Source: Pleodorina starrii
Lineage: Eukaryota; Chlorophyta; Chlorophyceae; Chlamydomonadales; Volvocaceae
Assembly (NCBI GenBank): GCA_030267565.1
Contig: BRXU01000004.1
Span: forward strand, 2,858,501-2,922,500
Length of the DNA stretch: 64,000 bases
Reading direction: 5' to 3'
Shown: in pieces, positions 22,091-33,641 of the stretch
How positions within the stretch are numbered: position 1 is the stretch's first letter
Layout of the letters: each line of letters starts with the position of its first letter
The notes under the pieces: generated by a model
The model's database searches: none
Seen by the model: only the letters and a program-made list of their open reading frames with translations
Told to the model about the DNA's origin: nothing
Position numbers and translations under genes: made by a program

Positions 22091-25000
22091 TCACTGCCGC
22101 CCGCCGCTCTCCCGCTTTCGCTGTAGCAGCGCCATCAGCACACCGTTGCTCCAGCCGAACCCCACCTGCGGCTCGTACTCACCGCCGCGTCCCACGGCGC
22201 CCGGCACGTAGCCGTCATACTTTTCGTGCATGGCGCCCGTGGCCCGCCAGCCCTCCAGGTTCGCGGCCAGCCAGCTGTCTGCCACCTGGTCCGCCAGCGC
22301 CGCGCCCCCAGGCACCCCCGACTCCGCCAGCCCCTCGATGGCCATGTGCACCAACGGCGGCCAGGCGTTGGGTGCGTCCCACTGCTGGCCCGAACGGTAC
22401 AGCGACGTCAACAGGCCGCCGGGCTGCACCAGCCCCGACGCCCGCAGGCCCGCCACGGCGGCCTCCGCACGCGCGCTGCTTGCATCCGCGCAGCCGCACC
22501 ACAGCGGCACCCAGTTGGAGGCGTACACGCCGGGCCGCTGCTCCACCTCGTACTCGTACTGGCGCACGCTTGTCACAGGCGAGCCGCTGCGGCCACCGTC
22601 GCCGTTGCCGTCCCCACTGACGTCGCGGTTCCCGTTGACATTGCCGTCCTGCTCGTCGTTGCCAGCGCTGTCGTTGCCGTTATGCTCGACGGCGTGGCCG
22701 CTTGGGTGCTGGACGATGGGCAGTTGCTGTTGCTGTTGCGGCGCGGCCGCCGGGTCCGGCAGCGGCGCTTGCGAGGGCGAGGTCTTGGTCGGCAGCAGGA
22801 GCAGGTCGTGCCAGCAGCCATCCGCTGCACTCCACATGAGGGCATCGATGGCGCGTAGGCGCGCCACCGCGAGCGCCGTGTACTCGTCCCGCAGGCGCGC
22901 GTCGCCGAGGTGGGCGGCGATGGCGGCGATGTCCCGCTCCATTCGGTATAGCCACGCGTTGAGGTCGGCGGGCACAATCTGCATGAATGGATTGATGGGA
23001 GCGTTACAGTGTAGCGACTAGGTAGGTACCGGTAGATGTTGCGCGGGGCGAGGGGGCGGCCGGACCCGCGCATGAGCTGCTTCCTCTTCGTGCAGTGAAA
23101 TGCTGTACAATATGTGCCCTTGGGGCCCTGCCACCAAGGGAGGAAGCGCTGACGTGGACGTACCGGAACGGTGCGTGGAGGCGCGGGGAGAAGCTGGAAG
23201 GCCATACGTCCTGACAGGAAATGCTCAACATCTGCTGCTAGACAGGCGTAGCGCAGTGAAAGCAGCTGAGCCAGCCAGCGATGCAACGGGCCGCAACTGG
23301 TACGTTATACACGCCCTACAAGGTGCCGGAGGACAAGGAAGCGTGCGCAGCGCACGCGTGTTGTGTACCGCGAAGCGCGCACGCTCACCTGCGTCGTTCG
23401 GGTGTACTGCAGGGCGTCCCCGCCCACGTACCAGCGGCTACTGAAGTCTGCGGACAGGGCGAGCCACGTTAAAGCTGCACAGTTTCCCGCATAGCAGTTG
23501 TTACCCACCGGTATCACAACCCTGGAGCTGGTGCATGGTGCGGTACCGCAACTCGCCAAGATGAATGTCGGCATGCCCCCAGGTCGCACTCCATGACAAT
23601 TGAAGCGCGCGCTCGACATTCGAAGATCCAGCCAGCGGCGCACTCATGTGGCCGTTAACATGCATGCGCACACCTCACTCACCCCAGCCTGATTCCGCGG
23701 CGCTTGCCACGTCGCAGTACAGGGTCGCCGCCTCTTGGCCGCTCAAACCCGCAGCGGCAGCCAGCGCCACATCCTCCCTGCAGCAACGGAGGCGTGACAC
23801 TTGGCCGTTGGGACGCATCAAGCATGGGTCCTTGAGTCATGCCCTGCTTCCCTTGCTAGGATACTTGGTTACGACAACAGGCCAAAACTGCACTGTGCCC
23901 CCGTCGCCATGACCACGTTCGTCCAGCTTTCCTGTCAAGCTCACATAACGCCCAGGCGCACCGCTGGGAGGACGAACACAGGTGCACAAGGTACCGGCGA
24001 CAATGGTTCACAGGCACACGCACTGTGAGCTTGATACGCGAGCACGCGAGCACGTGCATCGCCTCAGCTCACCTGAAGCTCTCAGGCCGGGGCTCGTAAA
24101 GCTCGGCATGGTAGCGGCTCAGCGTAAACACCGCCGTCGCCGCGACGACCTCCCCACGCGCCTCCCCCATCTGCCGCTGCTCCGCGCCTCCGCTCGCCGC
24201 GCCCTCCTCCAGCTCGCTGCTCGCCCCGTGAGCCTGCGCCCGGACCCGGATCGCCTTGCTGCCTGTGTTCCAATAGCGGTGGAACGCAAGAAGGCGCGGC
24301 AGCGCGTCTTTCAGCAGCTCGTCGCCGTTGCCCTCGCCATCCTCGCCATTGCCGTTGCCGGTGGTGCTGGCGCTCCACACCGCCAGCACCATTGCGCTCA
24401 GCAGCGGCGGCTGGCTGCGGTTGGTGTAGTAGCGGCGCGCGCCGTTGGGCACGAAGCCCCACACGTCCACCAGGTGCAGCAGGTTGCGCACCAGGCACTC
24501 CGCGGCGGGCACCAGCTCGCACGCCAGCAGGCCGCGGATGATCCAGTATGAGTCCCAGTTACTGAAGGCAGAGCGCCCCACAAGGGGGTTTTTTGGGCGC
24601 CGTAATGGGGGTAGGGCACAGAAGGATCATGCGACGGGAAGGAAAGGGGGAGGTAAGGAGGAATCGACGGGGAGGGATGGCGGGAATGTGGGCTCTTTCG
24701 AAAGTGTGTCGTCATGGCACGGTGCGGTGCCCCCCGGATAGTGTCGATGTGCGCAGACGCCTTTCCGCATTCATCGTGGGTTCGTGGCGCGGCGTGGCGA
24801 GCGTGACCCAAATGCGGCCCACAGCTGATTTCCGCTTGCGGAGCATGCGTGGCTGCGCTCCCATTGTCTGCCATGGCGTCATGAAGCCGCTGCGACCTCC
24901 AATTGTACGGCGTCAGGTTGCACTTGCATCCCACTGTTCGCCCATGCGGATGCAGCGGTAGCGGCTTTGGTAGGGGCTGTCAAGCCCCCGGGCAGACATC

Positions 25001-26240
25001 ATCCGCGTGAGTTGGTGGCCAGAACCCATCCGACCCAAGCGCTTCAACGCAACCTGGGACCCCAATCTGGATGAGGTCCTGCCTGTCACGCGACACAGCT
25101 GTCTAACGCACAGCTGCCTGCAATCTTGGTTTTGTTTATCGTTCCATGGCTTAGGATCAACGATCAAGGCCCGAGCACGGGGCACCAGGAGGTCCTGGTC
25201 CCTCGTTGGACCGTCCCTGCGGATGGTGTCTCCAGCATACCGCTAAACGACCATGAATCCCAGCCGCCCCCGTAGGGAGAGGAGTTGCCATCCTGGCCTC
25301 GTGAGGTGTCTACGGTCCTTACTAGCATTCGCGGAAGCGGTCGCCAGGCACGATGAAAGGGTGGGGCAGCGGCAGGAGCGTGTGACGTTCCGCGTGGTCC
25401 GCCACCGTTGGACAGACCTGCGTGGGAAGCGGCAAAAAGGGTCGCGCCCAGCCGTTCGAACGGCCAACAGCATAACGGCAAGCAGCTGTGAGGCACGAAG
25501 GGGCCGTTTGTGTGTCGTGAGTGTCGCAGACAGCAGGACCGTGTGCGCAATGGTGCTCTAGAGAAGAGCCTTTACGGTACATCCTAAGGAGGGAATGTGT
25601 CAAATGGGGATATGATAGGGCGCTGCGGGAAGGTTAAGATCGAGGCCCCTGCTGCGCATCTGGTGTGCGCGCCTGAAAGCGTACCTGGCGGCAAAGCGTC
25701 TTCCAGAGCCCGTGCACCGCGGTGCCTAGGTCACGCATTTCAGGCTCCACGATGGCCTCCAACCAGCTCGGAGGCGCCTCATGCCACCCAGGTGGCAGCA
25801 CAGCCTTGAGATCGCTGGAGCCATGCAAAAAGGCAACGGTCAGACAGGACCGGCCGACGGCAAACCCGTGCCCGAGCAGCCTGCCCAGCCACCCACCTGC
25901 CAGGCAGGCCGAAGTTTTCCGCGATGAACCCCTCTAAGCGTTCTCGCGTCAATCCTTCCGCAGTTAGTTTGTCCCAGTTCGTTGCAACGGCGTCCCAGCT
26001 CCGTAGAACGGGGCAGTCGACAAAGGCCTTCGAGTCTTCGTAAAGGCCATGAAGGGATACCTGCTCCATAATACTTCGCCATAACGTCTTGCTCCGAAAA
26101 TCTTGCTTCGCTGACGCATCCGGGACAGAAGTCATAATCGTCGTGTCCAAGGCGGAGCGGCAGACCCTCAAATGGCGAAACGAGGCAATAATTCCAGCAA
26201 GCCTGTTTGCTAAAGGGCCGGCTTGCCTAAAGCGGAGCAT
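22091..26240 (-). CDS. Trehalase, glycoside hydrolase family 37
   Basis: Seven minus-strand exons, 26240-25897, 25814-25685, 25417-25323, 24561-24073, 23777-23683, 23447-23389 and 22978-22091, encode 699 residues. The enzyme hydrolyses trehalose to two glucose. Landmarks in order are GLYEDSKAFVDCP near residue 60, the first family signature PGDRFRECYNWDSYW near 182-196, GFVPNGARRYYTNRSQPPL, SGWDFSSRW with the catalytic Asp, VPADLNAWLYRME, the second signature QWDAPNAWPPL, and MHEKYDGYVPG with the catalytic Glu followed by GGEYEPQVGFGWSNG. Two low-complexity insertions (Gly/Asn/Glu in exon 4; Gln then Asn/Asp/Gly in exon 7) enlarge the domain. The start is uncertain: MLRFRQ at 26240 gives a basic presequence, while a later MTSVPDAS would remove it. 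Confidence 0.93.
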
Positions 26241-28504
26241 GGAAGTGGTGGGCCATGATGTGTGTGCGGTGAACCCAGCAACGGCTTTTCGAAGTGGACA
26301 AGGACAGCCGGTTTAGTAAGGGCTGCGAATAAAGTCACAGTCCTGGTAGGTCAAGCCCTGATTATCATCACGTGCTTCATGCGGACACTCAACGCTCAGG
26401 CGCGTACATTTCATGTCCAACAAGTTCCATCGCAGGCCGTACGGGCTTTTCAGATGTACGGCGATGCCGTGCCGCAGGCCGCTTGCCCAGGGAGAATCAA
26501 CCCGGAATCCCTTTCCTGACAAAGTTTGGACCCATCAAAGATGGCACAAGCTACGCATGTACTTGGGAACGCCCGCAAACAGGAAGCCCGAGGCAGCCCG
26601 AGGCCCCGAGATGTTGTAGAGCCATGAAACTTTTAAATTGATGATGCAAACCGCAGCTATTAGGCCTGCATGGACACGCGGATGGCGTTAACCCTGATCC
26701 AGTGCCGCGGGTGGGAGTGTGTCTTCGTCTCACACCTTGCAAACCGATACCAGGGTCTTTCAGGCACACATGCAGCGGGTGCAGGCTTCTCCCCTGGTCC
26801 TGCAGCTGTCACAACCCTGGGTTGCATGCGCCGGGCTAGCAAGAGTAGCGTCGACACACGGCTGACTGATACAGATACACGCGCCCGACAAACAAGTTGC
26901 AAAGCTACAAGGGCTGCTCGGAAGGGCTGAACGGGACTCATGCCACAGGACTCATGCCACAATCCAAATGGTATCGTCCCACAAGGGTACGACTCACACA
27001 TACGCGCGTGCCCCCGTATGGGGCGCACACAAACTCACACACGCGCGCGCGAGGTAACACCGAGCGTGTGCAAGGCGACACGATACCCGTCCATTACGCT
27101 GTGTAGTAGCGAAAGCAAAGGCTTGGGCGTCACCTGCTACGGTACCTACATGCTGTGACCCAGCAAACACGTCAGCGACCGCACGCTGGCAGACTCACAC
27201 CGCCAGCACTGAATCTTCACCTTGCCAACCACCAATCAACAGTCGTACGACGCGCCAACCGCCGGCCGCCAGCGGCGCCGCGACACCGGAGACCACCAGA
27301 CGACCCACATGAGACATGACCCCTGCACGCCGCCCAATGCGCCATTCCTGTCAACACCGTACCGGCACGCTCTCCCAAACCACCAAACACGGTACCACGT
27401 GCGTTGACCAGAACGACCAGCAGTACACCGCTGGTGCCTGTACATGCCAAGATACCGTAAGATGATGAAGAAGAAGCACAGCGCCGACCGAAAGTTCATG
27501 CGTACGGTAATTACCACGGTGCTACCGTGACTCCCTCAAGCGGCATTTCCTGGGCGTTTCCCTACATCCATTGCACCGGTATACGCACATGGCCCCTGCC
27601 GGACGAGACCGGGTGTATGGCATCGCCACATGTGCGCGATCATCATCCCCGGATTTGGTTGGCGCGAGCCGATGTGCCGCTACTGTACTGTACCCACCCC
27701 GCCGCACAGCGGTGCGCGCTCTCCTTGTCACTGTCATCCGGCAAACACAGCAAGCGCAGCAAATGTTGCTGCGGACGGCACCAGCCGCAGAGCCTGCTGG
27801 CGTTGAAGTCTCGAACGGCCCTTGTCCTTGCAAAAGAACGTGTCGAAAGTGCAGGCCTTGGCCCCCCCAAAAAAGAGGTTCGACACGCCTGTGAAGTCCT
27901 ACACACGCATACACACACCAGCCGTACATGATGCCATTCAATCAATACCATACAAGAACCTTCCCACCGCAACCCACAACCCGCTGGAGTACGAATTCCG
28001 TACAGGGCAGCTACAGCGACACCGCAGCGGAAGCGGGGTCAGGGGTGGGGCAGCCTGCTGCTGCTGGGCAGCGTGCGAGGCCCACGAATACCCTTCCCTT
28101 CGCACCGCCCTAATGAGGGGGGCCAATGGCCCATTACGGTACGTGAGAGCGTGAGGGCGAAAGAATGTAAAGAAATGTTTACTTTGCCACCAGCAACGAA
28201 CCATCCACCCGCAGCAGCAGCAGCAGCAGCAGTACGCCATGCAAACTCAACTCTTCACCAACGCACACAGCTACCGCAGGGCCGTGTTCCTCCCGTGCCT
28301 CGCCTCCCAGTTCGATGCTGCAACAACGGAGGGTGATTATGGAATGTACACGAAAAGACGAGTGGAGGAGAGGGGCTGCGCGCAGCTTCCTTCCGCCCCA
28401 CCCAGGGGCCCGCCTGATCCGACCATCCCCCAGCTCGGTCTCCCTCACCGTCCACACCTGAACCTCTCCAGCCCGCGCTCTCCTCACTTCTCCTTCACAC
28501 AATC
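26241..28504. other. Long intergenic region between trehalase and phospholipase genes
   Basis: This holds the trehalase promoter and the phospholipase 3' region. Open frames such as 26522-26313 and 27028-26660 (minus) have no recognisable motif and no matching splice partners. A short CAG run lies near 28210 and CA-rich microsatellite patches near 26990-27050 and 27900. Confidence 0.4.
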
Positions 28505-31500
28505 CTACCCCATCCGCCCGCCCCCGCCCCCACTCCCGCTCCCGCCGCGCGCCGCCCGGCCGCTCGCCACCGCCTCCGCCTCCGCCGCGCCAGCGTCGGC
28601 CGCCGCCGCCGCCGCACCAACTCCACCTCGCCCATCCTCCCCCTTGCCATCCGCCTCCTTCTCCCGCTGCGCCGCCGCCACGCGCTCCGCGCCGCGCTCC
28701 GCGCCGCCGCCCACGTCGCCCGCGCCCTCGCCGCCGGTGCGGCCCTCGGCCGCATCGCGCGGCACCAGCGCCATCCGCTGCGCCCAGGCCCGCGCGTCGC
28801 GGCGGCCCTTGTTGATCATGTACCTCAGCATGTCGTCATCGGCCGGCACCAGCGCCCAGGTGACCATGCGCGCGTAGTCGAAGGGCCACGGCTCGAAGGC
28901 GTCCGGGGAGATGGACACGTCCAGCAACGAGGCTACCCTGTCGTACTGCGCCACGCGGTCCTGGTTTGCCGTACAGGGGCGAGAGGGAGGGGCGGGAGCG
29001 TCGGGCGTTGGGGTATATGCATGCGCGGCGTCGGTCTGTCAGGTTACGGGCCCGTACAGTACGGATCCGTACGATTGGGGCCGGAAGCACGGCTGGACGC
29101 GGTAGCCCTATGTGGGCACACCGCCGCATACCCCATCTCCCACCCACCCCTCTCGCGCACACGTGGTCTGGAGGGGGATGAGGACACCGCGCAAGCTACA
29201 TGGGACACGGCACACCGGACACGGCAGCCAATCACAGCGCGCCGGTGCCCACAGCCGGAACAAGCACCGTTCTGCTATTGCACGCGCGGGCCTCGTGCAG
29301 GCCATCGGCTGCTGCCGCCGCCCAGCTCCCCATCGCCGGCAGCCCCATCAGCCCCCATCCCCCACACTCCCCCGCCATAACCTTGCCCACCACTCCCCCC
29401 TCCCTCCTCACCTGCACCTCCCCCCTCCCTCCTCCTCACCTGCACGGTGGCCAGCACCTCGTTCACCGGGAAGCAGCAGACCTTGACCGCGTACTCGGTG
29501 GGTGGACGCGGGATGAACGCAGCCACGCCGCCGTCCATGTAAAACCTGACGGGCAGAGGGGCAGCGCAGGGGACAAGGACGGGACAGGACATGGCAGGGC
29601 AGGACAGGATAGGACGGGGCCGGGCATGACAGGGCCGGGCCGGGCAGACAGCGACGGCGGGCAGGCGGGCATGTAACGCACGGGCCGGGCCGGGCCGGGA
29701 CGGGCGCAGTCTATTTGTGGCGTCGGCAGCAGCTCAAGACGCCGCCGGGACAGTCGGGGGTCAAGGCTGGGTACGGCGGTACGGAATGTCGCCCGCTGGA
29801 CGCCGCCGGGTACTGCCGGGCACGGAGCTTCGGCGGAGGCTGGCTGGCTGGTTGGCTGGCTCTCCCGTCACTCACTTGCCCCTTCTGTTCACTCACTTTC
29901 CCCTGAACTCGGTCATCCAGGAGCCGTTGAAGTAAAAGGGTATGTGGCAGGAGGTGAGCAGCGCATTGACGAAGTCGTCCTTGCTGTCGAACTCCGAAAT
30001 CATCTGTCAGGATCCAGATCCAGCGGCCAGCGGCCAGGCCCAGATTCGGGTCAAGATCCAGATCCAGGTCCGAGTCAAGACCCACATGGACAGCGGAGGG
30101 GCGAGGAGGGGGGTGAGGTGGGGCGGGCTACTTAGCCGGGCGCCGACACGACCTGCATCGGGTGCCAGGTCCGGAGCTGCCCCCGGCGAACTCATCCGCG
30201 CCGCAAGCAAACACACGCGGCGGGGCTGATCCGTCCGGTCCAAGCGCTGCTGCCCCGACTCGCGTCTGCCTCGGGGACAGCGCCCCTGGCCCCTGCATCT
30301 TCCTTAAAGCACTGCCGCGCTAGCCCCCCTCCCCCGGCGAGGTATGGGTCCCCGGTGTCAGGCAGTCATCCCGAGCCACCACACAGCCAAGGCAGCCATC
30401 CGTCCCGACACCTGGGAGAAGCGCGTCGCGCGCTGCGCGCCGCCGGGTCCCGCGGCGGCGACCGACCCGCCCCCGGGCCCCCCTCCGGGGAGGGGGAGGG
30501 GGGAGGGGAGAGACAGGCACGCCCTCACCTCGTTGCGCACCACGGGGAACAGCCGGGTGAGGGCGACGTGGGTGTTCCCCCGGCAGCGCTCGTGCGCGTC
30601 CGCGGGCAGGTAGGCGTGCAGGAAGTCGCGCAGCAGGCCACCTGCAGCGGCGGTGGGGAGGCGGAGGAGGAGGAGGGTGTGCGTGGTGTGTGGTGTGTGG
30701 TGTGCCGTGTGTCGTCATTGTCACGCCACCCACGTAGGCCACCTCCCTCACGTTCATACGCGCGTGCACCCACCCACCCACCCACCCACCTACCCGCGCA
30801 CCCACCCACCCGCGCACCCACCCACCCACCCACCCACCCACCCACCCACCCGCGCACCCACCCACCCGCGCACCCACCCACCCGCGCACCCACCCACCCG
30901 CGCACCCACCCACCCACCCCCCCACCCCCGCCCCCCCCCACCCGCCCACCCCCGCCCCCGCGCACCCACCCACCCACCCACCCACCCACCCACCCACCCG
31001 CGCACCCCCCCACCCGCGCACCCCCCCACCCACCCACCCACCTACCCGCGCACCCCCCCACCCCCCCACCCACCCCCCCACCCCCCCACCCCCCCACCCC
31101 CCCACCCACCCCCCACCCACCCACCCACCCAGTCGGTAGCGCGTTCCTTTGGTGCGGCAGTTTTCCGCGAACTCGTGCAGCGCCTGAGTGGCCTTCTCCG
31201 GGTCCAATCCGCAGTTGTAGGTGGCCACCGCCAGGGAACCCGCACTGGCGCCCGCCATCTGGACCTGCAGGCGCAGGACACGGCAGGGCGGAGGTAGGGC
31301 AGGGCAGAGGTAGGGCAAGGTACGAAGGTAGGGCAGGGCAGGGCAGGGCAGCACGCGGTGGTAGGGTCATTAGCGAAGCGAAGCAGAGTGAAATAGGGAT
31401 GGAGCAAGGCGAAGCAAAGCGAGGTAAGCGTTGACTTCTCTAGCAGTGACGAAAGGAGTGGCAGAGAAGTCAACTTCTAACGACGATCGGTGTTAACGGT

Positions 31501-32439
31501 CAAGTTGGTTGCTGTATGGGGTACGGGGCTTTGCAGCCGGAGGATGTGCCTCTTTAGGGGCAGCTGCCGTCCGTCTGGAGACGGCATCTGCCGTTGTTGT
31601 TTTTGTGTTAGCCCTTCTGCCAGGGCTAGTACTCGCTGGTGTTGCATCCAGCACGCGGGCCGGTGCCTTGCGGTGTCTTCTTTGTTACGGTACCCTCCAG
31701 GGAGAGTTCCCTCTAGGATCGCGCCGGACGCTCCAGGGCTCCTTTGGGACGTGGGCTTCCTCGGAGCGCTGGCCCATTGGGTTGGCTGCCTACCTTGTAG
31801 TCCTTCAGGATGTTGAGTTCGTGCAGTTCCCAGAGGATTCCGAGGTGATAGGGGTACAGGAAGCCCCCGGCGCTGAAGCCAAAGCCGAGCGTGCCGCTCT
31901 CCAAGCCCCGCCGGACCTGTGCTCGACGAAAGACAGGTGTCGTGAGGGCCGCCAGTGTGGGCGCCAGAAGGCAGGCATTCCGCGCAGCACCCGCCGCGTG
32001 CAACGAGGGTGTCTGCTTCTCCTAACCAGGATCTTGAAGTAAGTTCTAAAGGGAATAACTGGGGGCTCACCTTCTCCAGCCGAGACTGTGCGCGGCGCTC
32101 CCTCTCATCGCCGCTGAGCCCTTGGTCGTCGACGCTGCTGCCAGATCGCGTGTCCGCCCCGTCAAAGCTTTGTGACCGAGTTTGAAAGCTTGGTTGAAGC
32201 CAGCTTGCTGATGACCACGCCCGTCCGGAAGGGTAAGGGTCGGATGGTGACCTGGATAGTGACGGTGACAGGCGCGGTCCCGATACCAAACATTGCATCC
32301 CTGCTGGTCCATTTATGAGTTTCCGGCTTTCCGTCAGGATGGCTGAGCCAAGGCGGGAACCGCTTCGGACAGCTCGGTGGAGGCCATGGAGATGCATCGT
32401 GTCACTGTAGACTAATTGTCGGCTTGCCGTCTTCTGCAT
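28505..32439 (-). CDS. Patatin-like phospholipase (acyl hydrolase)
   Basis: Seven minus-strand exons, 32439-32071, 31916-31794, 31264-31129, 30641-30529, 30003-29897, 29545-29440 and 28960-28505, close in frame to 469 residues. Patatin-fold enzymes cleave acyl chains from glycerolipids with a Ser-Asp dyad. The fold starts TLGFGFSAGGFLYPYHLGIL, the glycine-rich oxyanion region. The nucleophile lies in MAGASAGSLAVA (G-x-S-x-G). The Asp is in KFYMDGGVAAF. SISPDAFEPWPFDYARM and INKGRRDARAWAQ follow, and the C-terminus is a long Ala/Gly/Glu-rich low-complexity tail. About 120 N-terminal residues rich in Ser and Arg (MQKTASRQLVYSDTMHLHG) could be a plastid or mitochondrial presequence. The start at 32439 has an AAACATGC context. 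The substrate (membrane lipid or storage lipid) is not decidable. Confidence 0.88.
30767..31131. repeat. (CCCA)n-type repeat array filling phospholipase intron 3
   Basis: About 365 bp of CCCA repeats interspersed with CCCGCGCA and CCCCCCA variants lie in the intron 31128-30642. On the transcribed strand the GGGT repeat begins at the 5' splice site itself (CTGG|GTGGGTGGG). All frames are open, giving spurious His-Pro-Pro-Thr frames. Confidence 0.9.
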
Positions 32440-33641
32440 GTTTACACTAAGTTTGAGTTGCTGTCGCCAGATGTATCGCGAATGCGAAGGACGATGCGGT
32501 GGCTGCCTATGACTCAGAAGTTACGCTTTCAAATGGCATGCAGACAGCCCAAACATGCAGACCCATACAAATGAGGTCCCCACTATGATCAATTCATAAA
32601 TTCTTACGACATAAACGGCCAGCGGAAGTCATGATAGCAACACTGGCTCAACTACGATGGCACCAACTAGCTCTATCATACATCAACTGCATCACGAGAC
32701 GCACAATATTGTGTAACAAAACAATGCAACTACTCAATTGGTTCCATCCCTGCCGAGGCAGAATTGTGACGGGTGACTTCGCCGGGCACATTGGCGAACC
32801 AGTGCGAACCTTGGGTCTTCACAAGCGCTCACGGAGTTATGCGCGATTACACATACTTCGCGCACGATAGGGCATTCTTGGTAACTGTCTATTCGGTAGG
32901 TCGATGCCTTCAACGTGATCTAGGGGCAATCCGGTACGGTACGTGTCTTTGCAGGTCTTCTCTGGGGCTTCGAAAGGGGGCCCCATACGGTAACACGGAT
33001 CACCCCTGCGTGCGTCTTTCCCCACCAATGGGACCAGCATCCGACGCGCGTGTACGACCTGGAGAGATCAATGATGAATGTCGGCAGCCGTAACGAGGGA
33101 AGCGGACCCGGGTTTGCAGCTGTCATCCTTACAGCACCGTGCATCGAATGCAGCTGTCATCCTTACAGCACCGTGCATCGAATGCAGCTGTCATCCTTAC
33201 AGCACCGTGCATTAAAATAGTCCCAACCTTAAAACCATCCGTTAATCAATCGAGCACTTGGAGCGGTATACTTTGCAAGCAAGTACCGCTCCACTGCACT
33301 GCCCTGCTTGCGCACGCTGATGCGAAATGCGTATCCAACACAAGCCTTCGAACAATCAGTGGAGACTTCGACTCTGACAGGAGCCAGCGAGCATGCGCGC
33401 TGGGCTCGTTTCGAGATCCAAGCATGCCCTCGACTGCCCTCGAAAATTATTTAAGAACCTGCTCGCAACCACCTTTGCCATTTTCGCATCGGATTTCCAC
33501 GCCACTCAGAAATTTATACAGCTTTACAGCACATGCCCCTCAACTTATCCGTGCATACTTCCTGTGACGCGAATGCGCAGATTGTAATTGCTGTGGCATC
33601 GGCGAATCGAAACAAAATTGTTAATACGATGACACGCCCGA
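32440..33641. other. Intergenic region, partly AT-rich
   Basis: This lies between the phospholipase start and the 3' end of the small lumen-protein gene on the same strand. From 32450 to 32760 it is AT-rich. The frame at 33139-33567 (plus) has no motif and overlaps the 34-bp repeat. TTACA at 33523 and inside the repeat gives minus-strand TGTAA signals. Confidence 0.4.
33116..33212. repeat. 34-bp direct repeat, 2.9 copies
   Basis: Two complete 34-bp units (33116-33149, 33150-33183) and a 29-bp partial third unit are identical where they overlap. Each contains CCTTACAGC, which on the minus strand is a TGTAA polyadenylation motif. Confidence 0.9.

Noticed and set aside
30320..31434. Frames of about 350 codons on both strands over the CCCA array
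   Set aside because: Repeat-generated; they overlap verified phospholipase exons and read through their introns.
33116..33212. CRISPR-like array
   Set aside because: The units are contiguous with no spacers, and the host is a eukaryote.
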